This document shows, in pieces, positions 44,365 to 53,380 of a stretch of 64,000 nt of DNA. Within the stretch, counting starts at the first letter, position 1; every line of letters begins with the position of its first letter. Source of the stretch: Pseudomonas parakoreensis (GTDB lineage Bacteria; Pseudomonadota; Gammaproteobacteria; Pseudomonadales; Pseudomonadaceae); contig NZ_BQHY01000009.1 of the NCBI RefSeq assembly GCF_021602155.1, positions 1-64,000 of the forward strand. Direction: 5' to 3'. The position numbers and the translations under genes were made by a program. Under the pieces are notes generated by a model. That model did not search any database, had not been told where the DNA came from, and saw nothing but the letters and a program-made list of their open reading frames with translations.

Positions 44365-44452
44365 CACCTCCTGGGTTGCGGCGGCAGTGCTGCAACAATC
44401 AGCGTCACCAAAACCTCCACCTCTCGCTGATCTTCACGCAATCCCAACCCGC

Positions 44453-45823
44453 TCATTGCATCGCCCCCACATCAAACGCCAGCGGCTTGGCCGGTTTCTG
44501 CCCGATCCCGTACCAGTCGAGTTTGCGCGTCAGCACCATGAACACCCCGAGCAGGCCGAACAGCAACAGCGAACCCATCAGCAACGCATAGTCCTCGGCG
44601 CTCAGCAGCCCATACAGCAGGCCATACAACGCTGCCAATCCCGCGGTAAAACTCAGGCCGTGGCGCACGCTGTGCAGCACATGACAGACATAAAATCCGA
44701 TCAACAACACACAGCCACTGGCCGACAGCAGATAGGCCAAAGCAAAGCCGATGTGCTCCGACAGCGACAGCAACAACAGGTAGAAGAACGCCAGCGCCAC
44801 CCCGACCAATGCGTATTGCACCGGGTGCACCGCAAGACTCTTGAGCACTTCGAACAAGAAGAAACCGGCGAAGGTCAGGACGATAAACAACAGCGCATAT
44901 TTGATCGCCCGGTCACTCTTCAAGTACTGATCCACCGGGTCGATGAAGCTCACGCCAAAACTGCGCCCGTTGAACGCCTCGCAATCATTGCCCATCACAC
45001 AGCGGTTCATCGCTTCTTGCAGGTTGGTGGAGAAAAACGAAGTCTGCCAATCGGCGCTGAAACCTTGATCATTGATTTCGCGTTTGGCGGGCAGGAAGTT
45101 GCCGATGAAGCTGGGGTGCGGCCAGTTCGCCGCCAGGCTGACGTGGCTGGCCTTGCCTACCGGCAGCACTTGCAACGAACCGGTGCCTTGCAGGCGCAGG
45201 TCGAAACCGAAGGTCAGCTCCGTGGCGTTGCGGGTGTCCAGTGTCGGCAACGTGACCCGCACACCTTCGCCGAGCCAGCCCACCTGGGTGCCAGGCACAA
45301 AGTCCAGACGCTGGCCGTCGAGTTCCAGTTTCAGCGCATTTTCAATACCGCGAATATCGCTGATGCCCACCGCCAGAAACGGCGCGTCGAACTGGTAATC
45401 GGCAAAGTCTTCTTTGATGCCTAACTGCGCCGGCAACGAGAAATGCCCGTTGATGCGATTGTCAGCATGGAACAATCGCGCTTGGTAAATGCCCCGGGCG
45501 CGCAGCTCGGTCTGCACCTGGCCGTCGAGTTCGAAGCGTTCCGGCAGAAAGTACAAACGACCGCGTTCCTCACCGAGTTCTTCATAGCGCTGACTGGTTT
45601 TCTCGTTGGTCTTCCAGGTACGCACCACTTTGCGATACGGCACCACCATCACTGGCCCGCTCAGTTGCTGGCTGTAGCTGGAACTGCGGGCGATGTCTTC
45701 GAGCACACCATCGCGCAGTTGCTGGCGATCATCGATGATGCCGTCGATCATCAGCAGCGGGATCAGCAACAGCAGGATCAACAGGGCAATGGCCCCGAGC
45801 TTTATGGTCAGATTTTTGTTCAT
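44453..45823 (-). CDS. creD: CreD, inner-membrane protein of the Cre regulon
   Basis: 456 residues: an N-terminal helix (TIKLGAIALLILLLLIPLLM), a large periplasmic domain with SSYSQQLSGPVMVVPY and NARFGLS-like CreD segments, and a block of six C-terminal helices. CreD is induced by CreBC and influences envelope stability and beta-lactam response. A search of the gap upstream for the cre tag (TTCAC-N6-TTCAC) gave nothing. A REPIN separates it from creC, which is co-oriented. Confidence 0.9.
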   Translation of the reverse strand: MNKNLTIKLGAIALLILLLLIPLLMIDGIIDDRQQLRDGVLEDIARSSSYSQQLSGPVMVVPYRKVVRTWKTNEKTSQRYEELGEERGRLYFLPERFELDGQVQTELRARGIYQARLFHADNRINGHFSLPAQLGIKEDFADYQFDAPFLAVGISDIRGIENALKLELDGQRLDFVPGTQVGWLGEGVRVTLPTLDTRNATELTFGFDLRLQGTGSLQVLPVGKASHVSLAANWPHPSFIGNFLPAKREINDQGFSADWQTSFFSTNLQEAMNRCVMGNDCEAFNGRSFGVSFIDPVDQYLKSDRAIKYALLFIVLTFAGFFLFEVLKSLAVHPVQYALVGVALAFFYLLLLSLSEHIGFALAYLLSASGCVLLIGFYVCHVLHSVRHGLSFTAGLAALYGLLYGLLSAEDYALLMGSLLLFGLLGVFMVLTRKLDWYGIGQKPAKPLAFDVGAMQ

Positions 45824-45904
45824 GGGACTCTCCCTGTTTGGATGGGCGGAGTCTGGTTGGGCTGTGTGGGAGGAATGTGGGGCGATTGTGGAGATTGTGT
45901 GGAA

Positions 45905-45982
45905 AGATCAAAAGATCGCAGCTTCGGCAGCTCCTTGGGATTGCGTTCCCTGTAGGAGCTGCCGAAGGCTGCGATCTTTTTA
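45905..45982. repeat. REPIN, GGAGCTGCCGAAGGCTGCGATC family
   Basis: Inverted pair between creC and creD; its right end is 6 bp from the creC stop codon. Confidence 0.9.
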
Positions 45983-45987
45983 GGGTT

Positions 45988-47406
45988 TCAAGGCAGGCGC
46001 AATGTCACTTCCACACCGCCCTCGACATTGCGAATCTGCATCGACCCACCATGCAACTTCACCACCTCTTCAACAAAGTTCAGCCCCAACCCGGTGCTCT
46101 TGCGCCCACTGTCCGGACGCGGCAACGAATAAAATCGCTCACTCAAGCGCGGCAAGGCGTACTCGGGAATCGCCGTCGCTTGGTTGAACAAGCGCAACTC
46201 GACCTGCTCCCCGACACGTTCGGCACTGAAACGCAGCAACCCGGCGACCGGGGTGAAATCCAGTGCATTGTCCAGCAGATTGCCCAGCGCCTGACGCAGC
46301 AGAAACGGCTCGCCGATCAGCAGCAGATCCGGCGCAATCGTCTGCTCGACCGTGAGCCGCCGGCCTTCGATCCGAGCTGCCTGCGCGCGCAATAATTCAT
46401 CGATCAGCGCCGCCAGCGGCACCGCCACGCGCTCCTCGAGACCCTGGCGCTGTTCCACCTGAGCCAGATTCAACAGGCGCTCGATCAACTGCTGCATCCG
46501 CGCGCTTTCGCTGTCGATATTGCCGACAAAGCGCAGGCGCTGAATCGCTGGCATTTCATCCTGCAGCAACTCTGCGGCACCGCGAATGGCCGCCAGCGGA
46601 CTCTTCAATTCATGGGTCAGGGTGTGCACGTAGCGCTCGACGTAAGCCTTGCCTTCGAGCTGGGTGCGCATCTGTTCCACCGCCGTCGCCAGTTGCTCCA
46701 GTTCGCCGCCACGGTAATGCGGCACTTCCACTCGCCGGCCTTCGCTCACCGCCTGCGCATACCCGGTCAAACGGTGCAGCGCGCGGCTCAGCCACCACGA
46801 CAGCAAAGCGCCGAACAGCAGACCGAGGCCGATCAGCCCGGCACCGTAAAACAGCAAGCGCCGCTCGGTGCGATCGACGTAAGGCTGCAAGGAGCTATTG
46901 GGCTTGGCCACGGTGACCACGCCGATGATTTTGCCGTTGTCGCGGATCGGCGCGCCGACGTGCATCACCGACGACGCCGGGTCGTTCGGATCGCTGCGGG
47001 TTGAGCGCGCACCGTATGCGCCGCGCAGGGTCAGGTAGACGTCGTTCCAGCGCGAGTAATCCTGCCCGACCGCCACGCCACTGGAATCCAGGACCACGAT
47101 GCCTTTGACGTCGGTGACGTAGATGCGATGGTTGACCTGATTTTTCGGCAACCCCCAGATGGTCGCCTGCGGCTGGCGTTCGCCGTAGGCACGCAACAAT
47201 TCGGGCCAGCGGTTCTCGCTGAGCGTGCCGGCCTTGAAATCATCACGCAAAATCTCCGCCATCAGGTTGGCGGTGTCGACCAGGGTTTCTTCGGTGGACT
47301 GACGCACACCGGGGCGGATTTCTTCCATCACCGTGTTGAGCACGAAGTAACCGGTCAGGCCGATAAACAGCACATACACCAGAAAGATCCGCAGCCCCAG
47401 CGACAT
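45988..47406 (-). CDS. creC: CreC, sensor histidine kinase
   Basis: 472 residues: N-terminal helix (FLVYVLFIGLTGYFVL), periplasmic sensor region, second helix (about 185-205), HAMP, phospho-accepting His in LTHELKSPLAAIRGAAELL, and an HATPase domain with GLGLNFVEEVV. Partner of CreB. The TGATG junction with creB (1-nt overlap) shows coupled translation. Confidence 0.92.
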   Translation of the reverse strand: MSLGLRIFLVYVLFIGLTGYFVLNTVMEEIRPGVRQSTEETLVDTANLMAEILRDDFKAGTLSENRWPELLRAYGERQPQATIWGLPKNQVNHRIYVTDVKGIVVLDSSGVAVGQDYSRWNDVYLTLRGAYGARSTRSDPNDPASSVMHVGAPIRDNGKIIGVVTVAKPNSSLQPYVDRTERRLLFYGAGLIGLGLLFGALLSWWLSRALHRLTGYAQAVSEGRRVEVPHYRGGELEQLATAVEQMRTQLEGKAYVERYVHTLTHELKSPLAAIRGAAELLQDEMPAIQRLRFVGNIDSESARMQQLIERLLNLAQVEQRQGLEERVAVPLAALIDELLRAQAARIEGRRLTVEQTIAPDLLLIGEPFLLRQALGNLLDNALDFTPVAGLLRFSAERVGEQVELRLFNQATAIPEYALPRLSERFYSLPRPDSGRKSTGLGLNFVEEVVKLHGGSMQIRNVEGGVEVTLRLP

Positions 47407-48086
47407 CAGCTGTGCCCCGGGCTGTAGCTGTAGCCGAGGCCGCGATGGGTCTGGATCGGCTCGGCGTCGGCCCGCACCAGACGCAATTTGGCGCGCACGC
47501 TTTTGATGTGGCTGTCGATGCTGCGCTCGTAGCCAGCGTCGGCGGCAACGCCTAGCGCGTCGAGCAGTTGCTCGCGGCTGAACACCCGCTGCGGTTGTTC
47601 GAGCAGGCATTGCAACAGGCGAAATTCATGGCGGGTCAGGCTCAACGGCTGTCCCCGATAGACGATCTGCACACGTTCGGCATCGATGCGAAACAGCGTC
47701 GAGGACGCTTCAACCGCAGGACGCGGCGCCATGCGCTTGAGAATCGCCCGGACCCGCGCCGCCACCTCACGCGGGCTGAACGGCTTGACCACGTAATCGT
47801 CGGCGCCGATCTCCAGCCCCACCACCCGGTCGATCTCGGCGTCCCGGGCGCTGAGGAACAGCACCGGCACTTCACTGAAGCGCCGCAGCTGTTTGCAGGT
47901 TTCGAAACCGCTGATGTCCGGCAGGCCGATATCGAGAATGATCAAGTCGGCCGGGGTCTGCCGTTGATGCTCCAGCGCCGCGGCGCCAAGGCTCAGCCAC
48001 GTGGTCGTGAACCCCTCGCCCTGCAGGGCAAAAATCAGCGTATCGGCAATCGCCGCTTCGTCTTCGACAATCAGGATATGAGGCAT
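47406..48086 (-). CDS. creB: CreB, OmpR-family response regulator
   Basis: 226 residues: receiver domain (HILIVEDEAA; phospho-Asp in IILDIGLPDISG; Lys in VVKPFSP) and an OmpR-type winged helix (LTRHEFRLLQCLLEQPQRVF, DALGV...YERSIDSHIKSVRAKL). It regulates beta-lactam and envelope genes such as creD in pseudomonads (BlrAB/CreBC type). ATG 48086 is used (MPHILIVEDE). Confidence 0.93.
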   Translation of the reverse strand: MPHILIVEDEAAIADTLIFALQGEGFTTTWLSLGAAALEHQRQTPADLIILDIGLPDISGFETCKQLRRFSEVPVLFLSARDAEIDRVVGLEIGADDYVVKPFSPREVAARVRAILKRMAPRPAVEASSTLFRIDAERVQIVYRGQPLSLTRHEFRLLQCLLEQPQRVFSREQLLDALGVAADAGYERSIDSHIKSVRAKLRLVRADAEPIQTHRGLGYSYSPGHS

Positions 48087-48154
48087 GGCGTCCGAGCCCA
48101 TGGGTTAAGTGCGCGAACGGTGCCCCAAGCCTGACCTTACGTCAATGAGACCAC

Positions 48155-48658
48155 TTAGCAGTCTGGCTTGTCGGCGGTGAAACGCCGCGCCGGGTTCACT
48201 GCGGCGCCAAACTCGCGCAAGGCCTTGGCACCGATCAGCAGCGGGTAGTTGAAGTTACTGCGGTCGGTCAGGTTGACCTCAACGGTGCGCTTGACGTTTC
48301 CCAGGCACAGTTCCAGATCGACCACCGGGCGTTTGGCAACTTCGGTGCTGTCGCCCTCGTCCTCTTCGTCCGAACGGCTCTTGATCTTGCTGATCCGCGC
48401 GATCTTGTGCTCGTAGACCTTGTTGCTGGCGTCCTTGGTGCCGAGGCGGAAGCGCACCCAGTTTTCACCGTCGCGGGTGAAGGTCTCAATGTCCTTGGCC
48501 GACAGCGAGGCGGTCAGCGCGCCAGTGTCCATCTTGGCTTTGAGCACCTCGCCACCGATTTCCGGCAGCGCGATGTATTCATAACGCCCGTACAGGGTCG
48601 GTTCGGCGGCCATGACCGGCAGGGCAACGAGGGCAAACAGTGCAAGGAGGGATTTCAC
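48155..48658 (-). CDS. Retropepsin-like (RimK/RloA-associated) periplasmic protease-like protein
   Basis: 167 residues with a signal peptide (MKSLLALFALVALPVMAAEP). The aspartic-peptidase motif AKMDTGALTASLSA is followed by NYPLLIGAKALREF. This is the 'ATP-dependent zinc protease' Pfam family (PF05618), now thought to be a retropepsin-like fold. The start is a GTG at 48658. It lies just upstream of creB, as in other pseudomonads. Role unknown. Confidence 0.82.
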   Translation of the reverse strand: MKSLLALFALVALPVMAAEPTLYGRYEYIALPEIGGEVLKAKMDTGALTASLSAKDIETFTRDGENWVRFRLGTKDASNKVYEHKIARISKIKSRSDEEDEGDSTEVAKRPVVDLELCLGNVKRTVEVNLTDRSNFNYPLLIGAKALREFGAAVNPARRFTADKPDC

Positions 48659-48740
48659 GTAGAGGGCTTCCTTGGAAAATGAGGGCGTCAGACGCGAGAT
48701 TTTAGACAGCCATCAAGGAATTCGTTCGCCCTTGATATCG

Positions 48741-48836
48741 CATCGCTGGCAAGCCAGCTCCCACAGCTTTCTCTGCCGTTCACAGAAATCACATGCACTG
48801 GAGATCCTTGTGGGAGCTGGCTTGCCAGCGATGGGG
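48741..48836. repeat. REPIN, CTGGCAAGCCAG family
   Basis: Inverted pair in the 305-bp gap (48659-48963) between the retropepsin-like and divergent acyltransferase genes. The remainder of the gap holds the promoters of both; no clear consensus is seen. Confidence 0.9.
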
Positions 48837-48963
48837 CCAGCACAAGCCTCACTAATTGGCTCCAGCATAGCCGCCCAAAAGTGAAACATTCGTCACCGCC
48901 GATTTGGCCTGTCGCCCGAAGCCACTTATCATGGCGCGCCCATCCGCCTTCATAGAGTTGCTT

Positions 48964-49851
48964 ATGCGCCGCCTGCTCACCGGCTGTTTCGTCACCCTGC
49001 TGCTGTTGCTCAACACCCTGATCCTGATCGGGCCGTTGATGGTCTTTGCCCTGCTCAAACTGATTGCGCCAGGGCGCTGGCGCGATTACGCCTCGTGGGC
49101 GGTGATGTGGATTGCCGAGACCTGGGCGGAAATCGACAAGCTGATCTTTCGTCTGTGCATCCCCACTCAGTGGGACATCCGCGGCGGCGCAGACCTGCGC
49201 GGTGACACCTCGTATCTGGTGGTCAGCAACCACCAGTCGTGGGTCGACATTCCGGCGCTGATCCAGACCCTCAACCGGCGCACGCCGTTCTTCAAGTTTT
49301 TCCTCAAGAAAGAGCTGATCTGGGTGCCGTTCCTCGGTCTGGCGTGGTGGGCGCTGGATTACCCATTCATGAAGCGCTACAGCAAGGCGTTTCTGGCGAA
49401 GCATCCGGAGCTGGCGGGCAAAGATCTGGAAATCACCAAACAGGCCTGTGAGCTGTTCAAGCGCCAGCCGGTAACGGTCGTGAACTATCTGGAAGGTACT
49501 CGCTACACCGCGGCGAAAAGCGCGCAGCAGCAGTCACCGTTCAAGCACCTGCTCAAACCCAAGGCGGGCGGCGTGGCGTTTGTGCTGGCGGCGATGGGGG
49601 AGCAGCTGGATGCGTTGCTCGACGTGACCGTGGTTTATCCACAGGAGAACATTCCGGGGTTCTGGGATCTGATCAGCGGCAGCGTGCCGCGGGTGATCGT
49701 CGACATCCAGACCCGCGAACTCGACCCGGCGCTGTCGCAGGGCGATTACGAGAACGATCCGCAGTTTCGCCAGCAGGTCCAGAACTGGGTCAACCAGCTC
49801 TGGACCGAGAAGGATCAGCGCATCAGCGAACTGCGCGGTGAGCGCAGCTGA
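48964..49851 (+). CDS. Lysophospholipid acyltransferase (PlsC-type)
   Basis: 295 residues. A hydrophobic N-terminus is followed by the acyltransferase HX4D box NHQSWVD (His90, Asp95) and the glycerol-phosphate motif NYLEGTRYT. It should transfer acyl groups to lysophosphatidic acid or similar lipids at the inner membrane. I choose ATG 48964 (MRRLLTGCF). Close in length and organisation to YihG-like acyltransferases of E. coli. Confidence 0.88.
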   Translation: MRRLLTGCFVTLLLLLNTLILIGPLMVFALLKLIAPGRWRDYASWAVMWIAETWAEIDKLIFRLCIPTQWDIRGGADLRGDTSYLVVSNHQSWVDIPALIQTLNRRTPFFKFFLKKELIWVPFLGLAWWALDYPFMKRYSKAFLAKHPELAGKDLEITKQACELFKRQPVTVVNYLEGTRYTAAKSAQQQSPFKHLLKPKAGGVAFVLAAMGEQLDALLDVTVVYPQENIPGFWDLISGSVPRVIVDIQTRELDPALSQGDYENDPQFRQQVQNWVNQLWTEKDQRISELRGERS

Positions 49852-49852
49852 A

Positions 49853-50410
49853 TCAGCTGCCGCTGCCGGCGCCCCAGATGTTGCCCAGACTGCTCAACAG
49901 CGAACCGCCAACACCCTGTTGACCCAGGTATTGCAGGATCACCGGGGCAAACTGGCCCACCATGCCGCTGTCCATGCCCAGCGCACTGAAAGCGTTGTTC
50001 AGGTCGCTGGTGGTCTTGACGTTGCCCAGCGCATTTTCCAGCCCGGCTGACTTGCCCGACGAGCCCAGCAACCCGCTCAATGCCGCCAGATTACCGCTAC
50101 CGCCCGACAGTTTGTCGATGCCCGGCACTTCTTTGGCCAACTGCGAATAATCGGTGCTGCTCAATTGGTTCTTGGCCAGGCCCAACATCGCACTGGTTCC
50201 CCCTACAGCTTGCTGGGGCGTGACGTTCAGCGCACTCAAGGCACTCAGCAATCCAGCGGTTTCCGAAGTCGGTGCAGCGGCGGCAGCCTTGTCCCCCCCT
50301 TGCATCCCCGAGACTGCACCGGCGACATCGTTCAAGCTGAAACCGGCAAACACCGGGCTCGCTGCGAGGGTCATCAGTGAAGCAAAGGCCATACCGCGTG
50401 AAATCTTCAT
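49853..50410 (-). CDS. DUF2780-family secreted or periplasmic protein
   Basis: 185 residues with a signal peptide (MKISRGMAFASLMTLAASPVFA). The mature part is Gly/Ser/Ala-rich (LSALSALNVTPQQAVGGTSA...) and belongs to the DUF2780 (VcgC/VcgE-like) family, of unknown function. It is convergent with the acyltransferase; the two stop codons are 1 bp apart. Confidence 0.8.
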   Translation of the reverse strand: MKISRGMAFASLMTLAASPVFAGFSLNDVAGAVSGMQGGDKAAAAAPTSETAGLLSALSALNVTPQQAVGGTSAMLGLAKNQLSSTDYSQLAKEVPGIDKLSGGSGNLAALSGLLGSSGKSAGLENALGNVKTTSDLNNAFSALGMDSGMVGQFAPVILQYLGQQGVGGSLLSSLGNIWGAGSGS

Positions 50411-50558
50411 TCAGACATCCTCTTGCGCTGTGGTAACCGCCCGCTTATGGGCGGCAAAACTGCCGATTTGACCGGGTTTGCGCTGGCATGTTCCTCGCCG
50501 GCGCATCCATTTTCAGGATAGCCACGTATATAAAACGTGAAACCGTGGATAATCCGAG

Positions 50559-51194
50559 ATGAATGGCACAAGCGCTGTCGCTGAACTAGCCTGTGAACAG
50601 CCCGAGCAGCGCCCTCGCCACCGGCACATGGTCTGGAGAAACGTCATTTCCACCGCCGACACCGATCAGTTGCGCCAATTGTTGGCCCAGTGTTCACTGG
50701 GCGATCGGCGTGCATTCGAAACCCTCTATCGCAGCGTCGGCCCGCGCTTGCACGGTGTCGCCTTGCGTTTCATGGGCCGGGCAGATCTGGCCGAGGACGT
50801 GCTGCAGGAAAGCTTCGTGCGCATCTGGAACAACGCCTCGCGCTACGAAGCCCATTTGTCGGCGCCGCTGACCTGGATGATCAACATCACTCGCCACCAG
50901 GCCATCGACCAGTTACGCAAACAGCGTGACCGGCCGCTGACCGACTTCGAACAGGAGACCCTGCCGGACGAAGGCCCTTCGGCCCACGACCTGCTGAACA
51001 GCAGCCGCGAAGCCAGCGCGCTGCACCGTTGCCTCGACACCCTTGACGGCATGCAGCGCCAGTCGATCAGCGTCGCCTACTTTCAGGGCCTGTCCTGCGC
51101 GGAACTCGCCGAACACCTGGCCGCGCCGCTGGGTTCGGTGAAATCGTGGATTCGCCGTGGCATGGAACGTCTGCGCAGGTGCCTTGAATCATGA
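50559..51194 (+). CDS. ECF sigma factor (SigK-like group)
   Basis: Up to 211 residues. Region 2 is RRAFETLYRSVGPRLHGVAL...LAEDVLQESFVRIWNN, and region 4 is LDGMQRQSISVAYFQGLSCA...LAAPLGSVKSWIRRGMERL. The start may be ATG 50559 or the internal ATG 50628 (MVWRNVIS); sigma region 2 begins only after the latter. Next is an RskA-type anti-sigma gene with a 4-nt overlap. Regulated genes are unknown. Confidence 0.85.
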   Translation: MNGTSAVAELACEQPEQRPRHRHMVWRNVISTADTDQLRQLLAQCSLGDRRAFETLYRSVGPRLHGVALRFMGRADLAEDVLQESFVRIWNNASRYEAHLSAPLTWMINITRHQAIDQLRKQRDRPLTDFEQETLPDEGPSAHDLLNSSREASALHRCLDTLDGMQRQSISVAYFQGLSCAELAEHLAAPLGSVKSWIRRGMERLRRCLES

Positions 51195-51865
51195 ACTACC
51201 AGACCCCTGCCCTGCGCCGCGCCCTCGCTGCCGATTACGCCATCGGCCTGATGTCGTCGGCGGCGCGTCGGCGCTTTGAACAATTGCTGCTGGACGATGC
51301 AGCACTGCGAACCGAGTTGGCGCAGTGGCAGGAGAGCCTCGCCAGCCTTACCGATACATTGCCGGAGCAACCGGTGCCGGATCGGGTGTGGCAAGGTATT
51401 ACTGCACGCATCGAACCGCAAGTGCTGCACGTCCCGGAAAAACGTCCGTTCTGGAACTGGCTGCGAGTCACCGCCGCACTCTGCTCAATCGTGGTCCTGG
51501 TATTCCTCGGCTCCCTGTACAACCGCGACGACGCCCGCTACCGCGCCACCCTGCTGAGCGCCGACGCGCAACCGGCGCTGAAGGTCGAGGCGCATGCGGA
51601 CTATCTGCAAGTCGAACCGCTGACATTGGCGGCAGTCGGGCCAGATCGCAGCCTGGAACTGTGGGCGATACCCGCCGATGGCAAGCCGATTTCGCTGGGG
51701 GTGATTCCTGCAGGCGGCAAAGGCAAGGTTGAACTGAGCGCGGCGCAGAAAGCCTTGATCGGCCAGCCGATTGCGCTGGCGGTGAGTCTGGAGCCGCAAG
51801 GTGGGTCGCCGACCGGGCAGCCGACCGGGCCAGTGCTGTATCAGGGCGCTTTGGCAGCCCTCTGA
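51191..51865 (+). CDS. Anti-sigma factor, RskA type
   Basis: 224 residues: N-terminal sigma-binding part (ALRRALAADYAIGLMSSAAR...), one transmembrane helix at about residues 93-110 (LRVTAALCSIVVLVFLGSL), and a C-terminal RskA periplasmic domain with SLELWAIPADGKPISLGVIP. Membrane-bound inhibitor of the sigma factor encoded just upstream. No zinc-binding HxxxCxxC motif is present. Confidence 0.87.
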   Translation: MNYQTPALRRALAADYAIGLMSSAARRRFEQLLLDDAALRTELAQWQESLASLTDTLPEQPVPDRVWQGITARIEPQVLHVPEKRPFWNWLRVTAALCSIVVLVFLGSLYNRDDARYRATLLSADAQPALKVEAHADYLQVEPLTLAAVGPDRSLELWAIPADGKPISLGVIPAGGKGKVELSAAQKALIGQPIALAVSLEPQGGSPTGQPTGPVLYQGALAAL

Positions 51866-51870
51866 ATGCA

Positions 51871-51948
51871 AAAATCAAAGATCGCAGCCTTCGGCAGCTC
51901 CTCCATCGATCCCTGTAGGAGCTGCCGAAGGCTGCGATCTTTTGATCT
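51871..51948. repeat. REPIN, GGAGCTGCCGAAGGCTGCGATC family
   Basis: Inverted pair directly after the anti-sigma gene, immediately before the shared terminator. Confidence 0.9.
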
Positions 51949-51949
51949 A

Positions 51950-51979
51950 AAAAAGGCGACCCGTGGGTCGCCCTTTTTA
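51950..51979. terminator. Bidirectional terminator between anti-sigma gene and fdhA
   Basis: AAAAGGCGACCC and GGGTCGCCCTTTTT form a perfect long stem with a two-base loop region. A- and T-runs on both sides serve both convergent genes. The fdhA stop is at 51981. Confidence 0.85.
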
Positions 51980-51980
51980 C

Positions 51981-53180
51981 TTACGCCGCACTGAACAACC
52001 GATGCGGATCGATCACAAACTTCTTCGGCACACCGGCATCGAACTCGCCATAGCCTTCCGGCGCCTGGTCGAGGCTGATGACTTGCACACCCACCACTTC
52101 GGCGATGTTGATGCGGTCCCACATGATCGCCTGCATCAGCTGGCGGTTGTATTTCATCACCGGGGTCTGGCCGGTGTGGAAGCTGTGGGATTTGGCCCAG
52201 CCCAGACCGAAGCGGATGCTCAGGCTGCCCATTTTCGCGGCGGCATCTACAGCACCCGGATCCTCGGTCACGTACAGGCCCGGAATACCGATCTTGCCGG
52301 CGACGCGCACCACGCCCATCAGCGAGTTGAGCACGGTGGCCGGGGCTTCGGCTTTCACCCCGTCATGTCCGTGGCCGCGGGCTTCGAAGCCCACGCAGTC
52401 CACCGCGCAATCGACTTCCGGTTCGCCCAGCAGTGCGGCGATCTGCTCGTGCAGCGGCGTGTCCTTGGACAGGTCGACCACTTCAAAACCCTGAGCCTTG
52501 GCGTGCGCCAGGCGGATGGTGTTGACGTCGCCGATGATCACCACCGCCGCGCCCAGCAAGCGCGCCGAGGCCGCAGCGGCCAGACCGACCGGGCCGGCGC
52601 CCGCGATGTACACGGTGCTGCCCGGGCCAACGCCCGCCGTCACCGCACCGTGATAGCCGGTCGGCAGAATGTCGGAGAGGCAGGTCAGGTCGCGGATTTT
52701 CTCCATGGCCTTGTCGCGATCCGGCAGTTTCAGCAGGTTGAAGTCGGCGTACGGCACCAGCACGTATTCAGCTTGGCCGCCGGTCCAGTCGCCCATGTCG
52801 ACATAACCGTAAGCACCGCCGGCGCGGGCCGGGTTGACGGTCAGGCAGACGCCAGTGTGTTGCTCCTTGCAGGAACGGCAGCGCCCGCAAGCCACGTTGA
52901 ACGGTACGGAGACCAGGTCGCCGATTTTCAGGTTCTCGACGTCGGAACCCTTCTCGATCACTTCGCCAGTGATTTCATGGCCCAGCACCAGACCGGTCTG
53001 CGCCGTGGTCCGGCCGCGCACCATGTGCTGGTCGGAGCCACAAATGTTGGTGGACACCACACGCAGGATCACCCCGTGTTCGATCTTCCTGCCGCGCGGG
53101 TCCTGCATTTTCGGATAGTCGATTTTCTGTACTTCGACCTTGCCAGCGCCGAGATACACCACACCACGATTGCCAGACAT
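51981..53180 (-). CDS. fdhA: Glutathione-independent formaldehyde dehydrogenase
   Basis: 399 residues of the zinc-dependent MDR family, matching P. putida FdhA in length. Catalytic zinc ligands are in NICGSD (Cys47), GHE (His68); the structural zinc cysteines are Cys98, 101, 104 and 112 in ACGRCRSCKEQHTGVC. The NAD motif is VYIAGAGPVGLAAA. It oxidises formaldehyde to formate, here formed by sarcosine oxidase. It is the last gene of the glyA-sox operon. A run AAAAACAACA before the start resembles a weak Crc motif. Confidence 0.94.
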   Translation of the reverse strand: MSGNRGVVYLGAGKVEVQKIDYPKMQDPRGRKIEHGVILRVVSTNICGSDQHMVRGRTTAQTGLVLGHEITGEVIEKGSDVENLKIGDLVSVPFNVACGRCRSCKEQHTGVCLTVNPARAGGAYGYVDMGDWTGGQAEYVLVPYADFNLLKLPDRDKAMEKIRDLTCLSDILPTGYHGAVTAGVGPGSTVYIAGAGPVGLAAAASARLLGAAVVIIGDVNTIRLAHAKAQGFEVVDLSKDTPLHEQIAALLGEPEVDCAVDCVGFEARGHGHDGVKAEAPATVLNSLMGVVRVAGKIGIPGLYVTEDPGAVDAAAKMGSLSIRFGLGWAKSHSFHTGQTPVMKYNRQLMQAIMWDRINIAEVVGVQVISLDQAPEGYGEFDAGVPKKFVIDPHRLFSAA

Positions 53181-53282
53181 GCTTTCACCTCGCTGTTGTT
53201 TTTATGGAACCGCGTTGCCCAGGCAGGCAGCGCGTTAAGTGCTCGGGTACAGATGCTGATTGTTGTGTTGCCTGTTATGGCC

Positions 53283-53378
53283 TCATCGCTGGCAAGCCAG
53301 CTCCCACGGGTTTCGGGTGGAACTCAAAAATTGTGTACGACACAAATCCCTGTGGGAGCTGGCTTGCCAGCGATGGCG
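53283..53378. repeat. REPIN, CTGGCAAGCCAG family
   Basis: Inverted pair between fdhA and purU; its end is 3 bp from the purU stop codon. Confidence 0.9.
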
Positions 53379-53380
53379 AT

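Noticed and set aside
45824-45987. Cre tag (TTCAC-N6-TTCAC) upstream of creD
   Set aside because: I read both strands of the gap and found no such pair.
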